Assembly (NCBI GenBank): GCA_041581405.1
Contig: JBFIDI010000360.1
Span: forward strand, 1-6,139
Length of the DNA stretch: 6,139 bases
Source: CAISIP01 sp041581405
Lineage (GTDB): Bacteria; Pseudomonadota; Gammaproteobacteria; Burkholderiales; Burkholderiaceae_C
Direction of reading: 5' to 3'
Shown: positions 5,265 through 6,139 of the stretch, piece after piece
How the letters are laid out: the number at the start of each line of letters is the position of its first letter
Position numbering within the stretch: position 1 is the stretch's first letter
Notes under the pieces: generated by a model
The model's database searches: none
What the model was told of the DNA's origin: nothing
What the model saw: the letters and a program-made list of their open reading frames with translations, nothing else
Position numbers and translations under genes: made by a program

Positions 5265-5465
5265 TGGTACAACCCGCGTCGCCGGCACTCCGGAATCGGC
5301 TATCTATCGCCCGCCAATTTCGAGAGGAAACATCAGGCCGACGACAACATTCGACCATCGCGCGTCAAACACGGGCTCCCCACCGTCGGCGTCAGCGTGG
5401 CATGCGCCACGCCGCCGGTGGATAACCCTGCACCGATGCTCATTGAGCATTCACGCGCGGCTTGA
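5265..5465 (+). pseudogene. Second IS3-family OrfB, C-terminal stub
   Basis: The frame begins abruptly with WYNPRRRHSGIGYLSPANFE, the hallmark end of the IS3-family integrase core (relatives read RHSxLGYLSPxxFE). It continues through VKHGLPTVGVSVA and PAPMLIEHSRAA to TGA 5463-5465. There is no start and no DDE residue in this stub. It differs from the first OrfB, whose corresponding text is DHRHSGIRYVSPQQR, so these are two distinct IS3-family elements abutting near 5260. Probably the first inserted into, or recombined with, the second. Confidence 0.75.
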
Positions 5466-5476
5466 GAATCAAGCCG
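5436..5476. repeat. Two adjacent hairpins at the end of the second OrfB stub
   Basis: ATGCTCA-T-TGAGCAT (5436-5450) is followed by CGGCTTGA-GAA-TCAAGCCG (5458-5476), an 8-bp stem with a 3-base loop that contains the orfB stop codon. Neither is followed by a T-run on either strand, so intrinsic termination is uncertain, but they lie between two convergent genes, where a bidirectional barrier would make sense. Confidence 0.5.
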
Positions 5477-5481
5477 ATAAC

Positions 5482-5506
5482 TGTCCGTGGAAACGGGGCA
5501 AATCCA
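5482..5506 (+). repeat. Putative right terminal inverted repeat of the second IS3-family element
   Basis: The segment begins TGTCCGTGGAAACGGG and ends AATCCA. Read from outside it is TGGATTTGCCCCGTTTCCAC..., the TGGA...CCCCG-type tip I associate with IS3-family ends. It lies 17 bases past the orfB stop and ends exactly where the stop codon of the next gene begins (5507). The left repeat is not in the window, so the assignment cannot be confirmed by pairing, and no target duplication can be checked. Confidence 0.55.
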
Positions 5507-6139
5507 CTATGTCTTCTTGGTCAGGCCATAAGATCCCAAGTAGATAACATAGATCAACATTACATAAATCATCAGGTCCATCCATGTCAGAGGATCACCG
5601 CCGAAACTAGGACTGATTTTGGCTTCATGCAGCACGCCAACGGCGAACCAACGTGTGTAGGCGATAAAAGTCGCGATCGCCAACCCGTAGGTGATGACAA
5701 GTCGGATCGCTCTGTTGGCAACGGGGCCGAGACCGGTCGGTGGGTTGCCCGCCACGTTGGCCCAGAAGATCAGCCAAAAAGACATGCAAACGCCGAGGTG
5801 CGCTGGCCAGATGTTGATCGCGGCCCCTAGGCTGCTTTGGGCATCCTCCGGCACGAGGAACCCCTTGAGGAGAGCGAGGAAGACGAAGTAAATCCCCGTA
5901 CCAATGACGAAGTTCCCTACGAGGGCTGCGATGGCGGTCTTGGCGCGCGACCCGAACGCGGACCACGGCCAGTTATCCAAGATGAGGAAGGTTGTGAGCC
6001 AAGACACGATCACAGAATAAAACCATCCGATCACCGTAGTCAAAGGCAGAATGGTCCGGTCCGGAGAGGTCCAACTCGCGAGACTGGGGTAAATGAGGAT
6101 GATGTAGCCGAAAAATGTGAGTAAGAAACCGACAAAGAA
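5507..6139 (-). CDS. Multi-pass membrane protein of unknown function, N-terminus outside the window
   Basis: The frame is open from the right edge to TAG at 5509-5507, giving 210 visible residues. A TTG at 6043 is an unlikely start, because the hydrophobic coding sequence continues upstream of it (FFVGFLLTFFGYIILIYP). About six membrane segments are visible, at roughly residues 1-18, 33-55, 68-92, 110-129, 143-163 and 186-204. Polar loops contain SPDRTILP, LDNWPWSAFG, LVPEDAQS, GNPPTGLGPVANRAIR and HEAKISPSFGGDPLTW. The protein ends in LTKKT. I do not recognise the family; a transporter or an integral membrane enzyme are both possible. Its stop touches the putative IS tip, so the natural C-terminus may have been trimmed by the insertion. 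No promoter is in view. Confidence 0.8.
   Translation of the reverse strand, partial: FFVGFLLTFFGYIILIYPSLASWTSPDRTILPLTTVIGWFYSVIVSWLTTFLILDNWPWSAFGSRAKTAIAALVGNFVIGTGIYFVFLALLKGFLVPEDAQSSLGAAINIWPAHLGVCMSFWLIFWANVAGNPPTGLGPVANRAIRLVITYGLAIATFIAYTRWFAVGVLHEAKISPSFGGDPLTWMDLMIYVMLIYVIYLGSYGLTKKT

Noticed and set aside
5507..6124. Plus-strand open frames opposite the membrane-protein gene
   Set aside because: They are rich in charged and Pro residues and are complements of a clearly hydrophobic coding frame.
1..6139. CRISPR array, tRNA or rRNA gene
   Set aside because: No regularly spaced direct repeats, no cloverleaf-like segment ending in CCA, and no rRNA-like sequence were seen on either strand.

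Overview
The window is a GC-rich accessory patch, probably from a betaproteobacterium (Burkholderiales-like). That guess rests on composition and on the style of the IS elements, not on any marker gene. It contains almost no housekeeping DNA. It is a pile of broken insertion sequences with one intact, precisely bounded 3.35-kb element inside it, and the edge of a membrane-protein gene at the right.

Left to right: 1-638 (minus) is the N-terminal part of an IS21-family IstA transposase, frameshifted and running off the left edge. 639-918 is its upstream region, with a long inverted repeat. 919-1113 (plus) is the C-terminal stub of a tyrosine recombinase. About 1190-1516 and 4865-5228 (plus) are two halves of one IS3-family OrfB transposase gene. 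1517-4866 is a serine-recombinase element that split that gene at an AA dinucleotide; rejoining the flanks restores the codons D-D-N-A-Y-A-E-S. 5265-5506 is the 3' end of a second IS3-family element, with an OrfB C-terminus and a putative right inverted repeat. 5507-6139 (minus) is an unidentified multi-pass membrane protein that leaves the window.

The element reads on the minus strand: a sigma70-type promoter, a 154-aa helix-turn-helix protein, a small protein of about 85 aa, and a 694-aa large serine recombinase whose stop codon is only 12 bp from the crossover. Upstream of the promoter, against the other end, lies the body of a DUF5372-like gene with no usable start codon inside the element. 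The ends carry an 8-bp inverted repeat (ACTGCACC) exactly 14 bp from the AA core on each side.

The main finding is that the missing start lies at the opposite end of the element. The last codons of the recombinase gene contain AAGGAGGTG, then an ATG overlapping the recombinase stop (ATGA). If the ends are joined, as in an excised circle, this ATG is exactly in frame across the crossover with the DUF5372-like gene and gives a 102-aa protein. In the integrated form the ATG reads only eight codons before a stop, and the gene body is left without its ribosome-binding site. So the attachment site appears to lie inside a gene that is whole only in the circle, translationally coupled to the recombinase. 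This is an inference from sequence, but frame, spacing, ribosome-binding site and dyad symmetry all agree.
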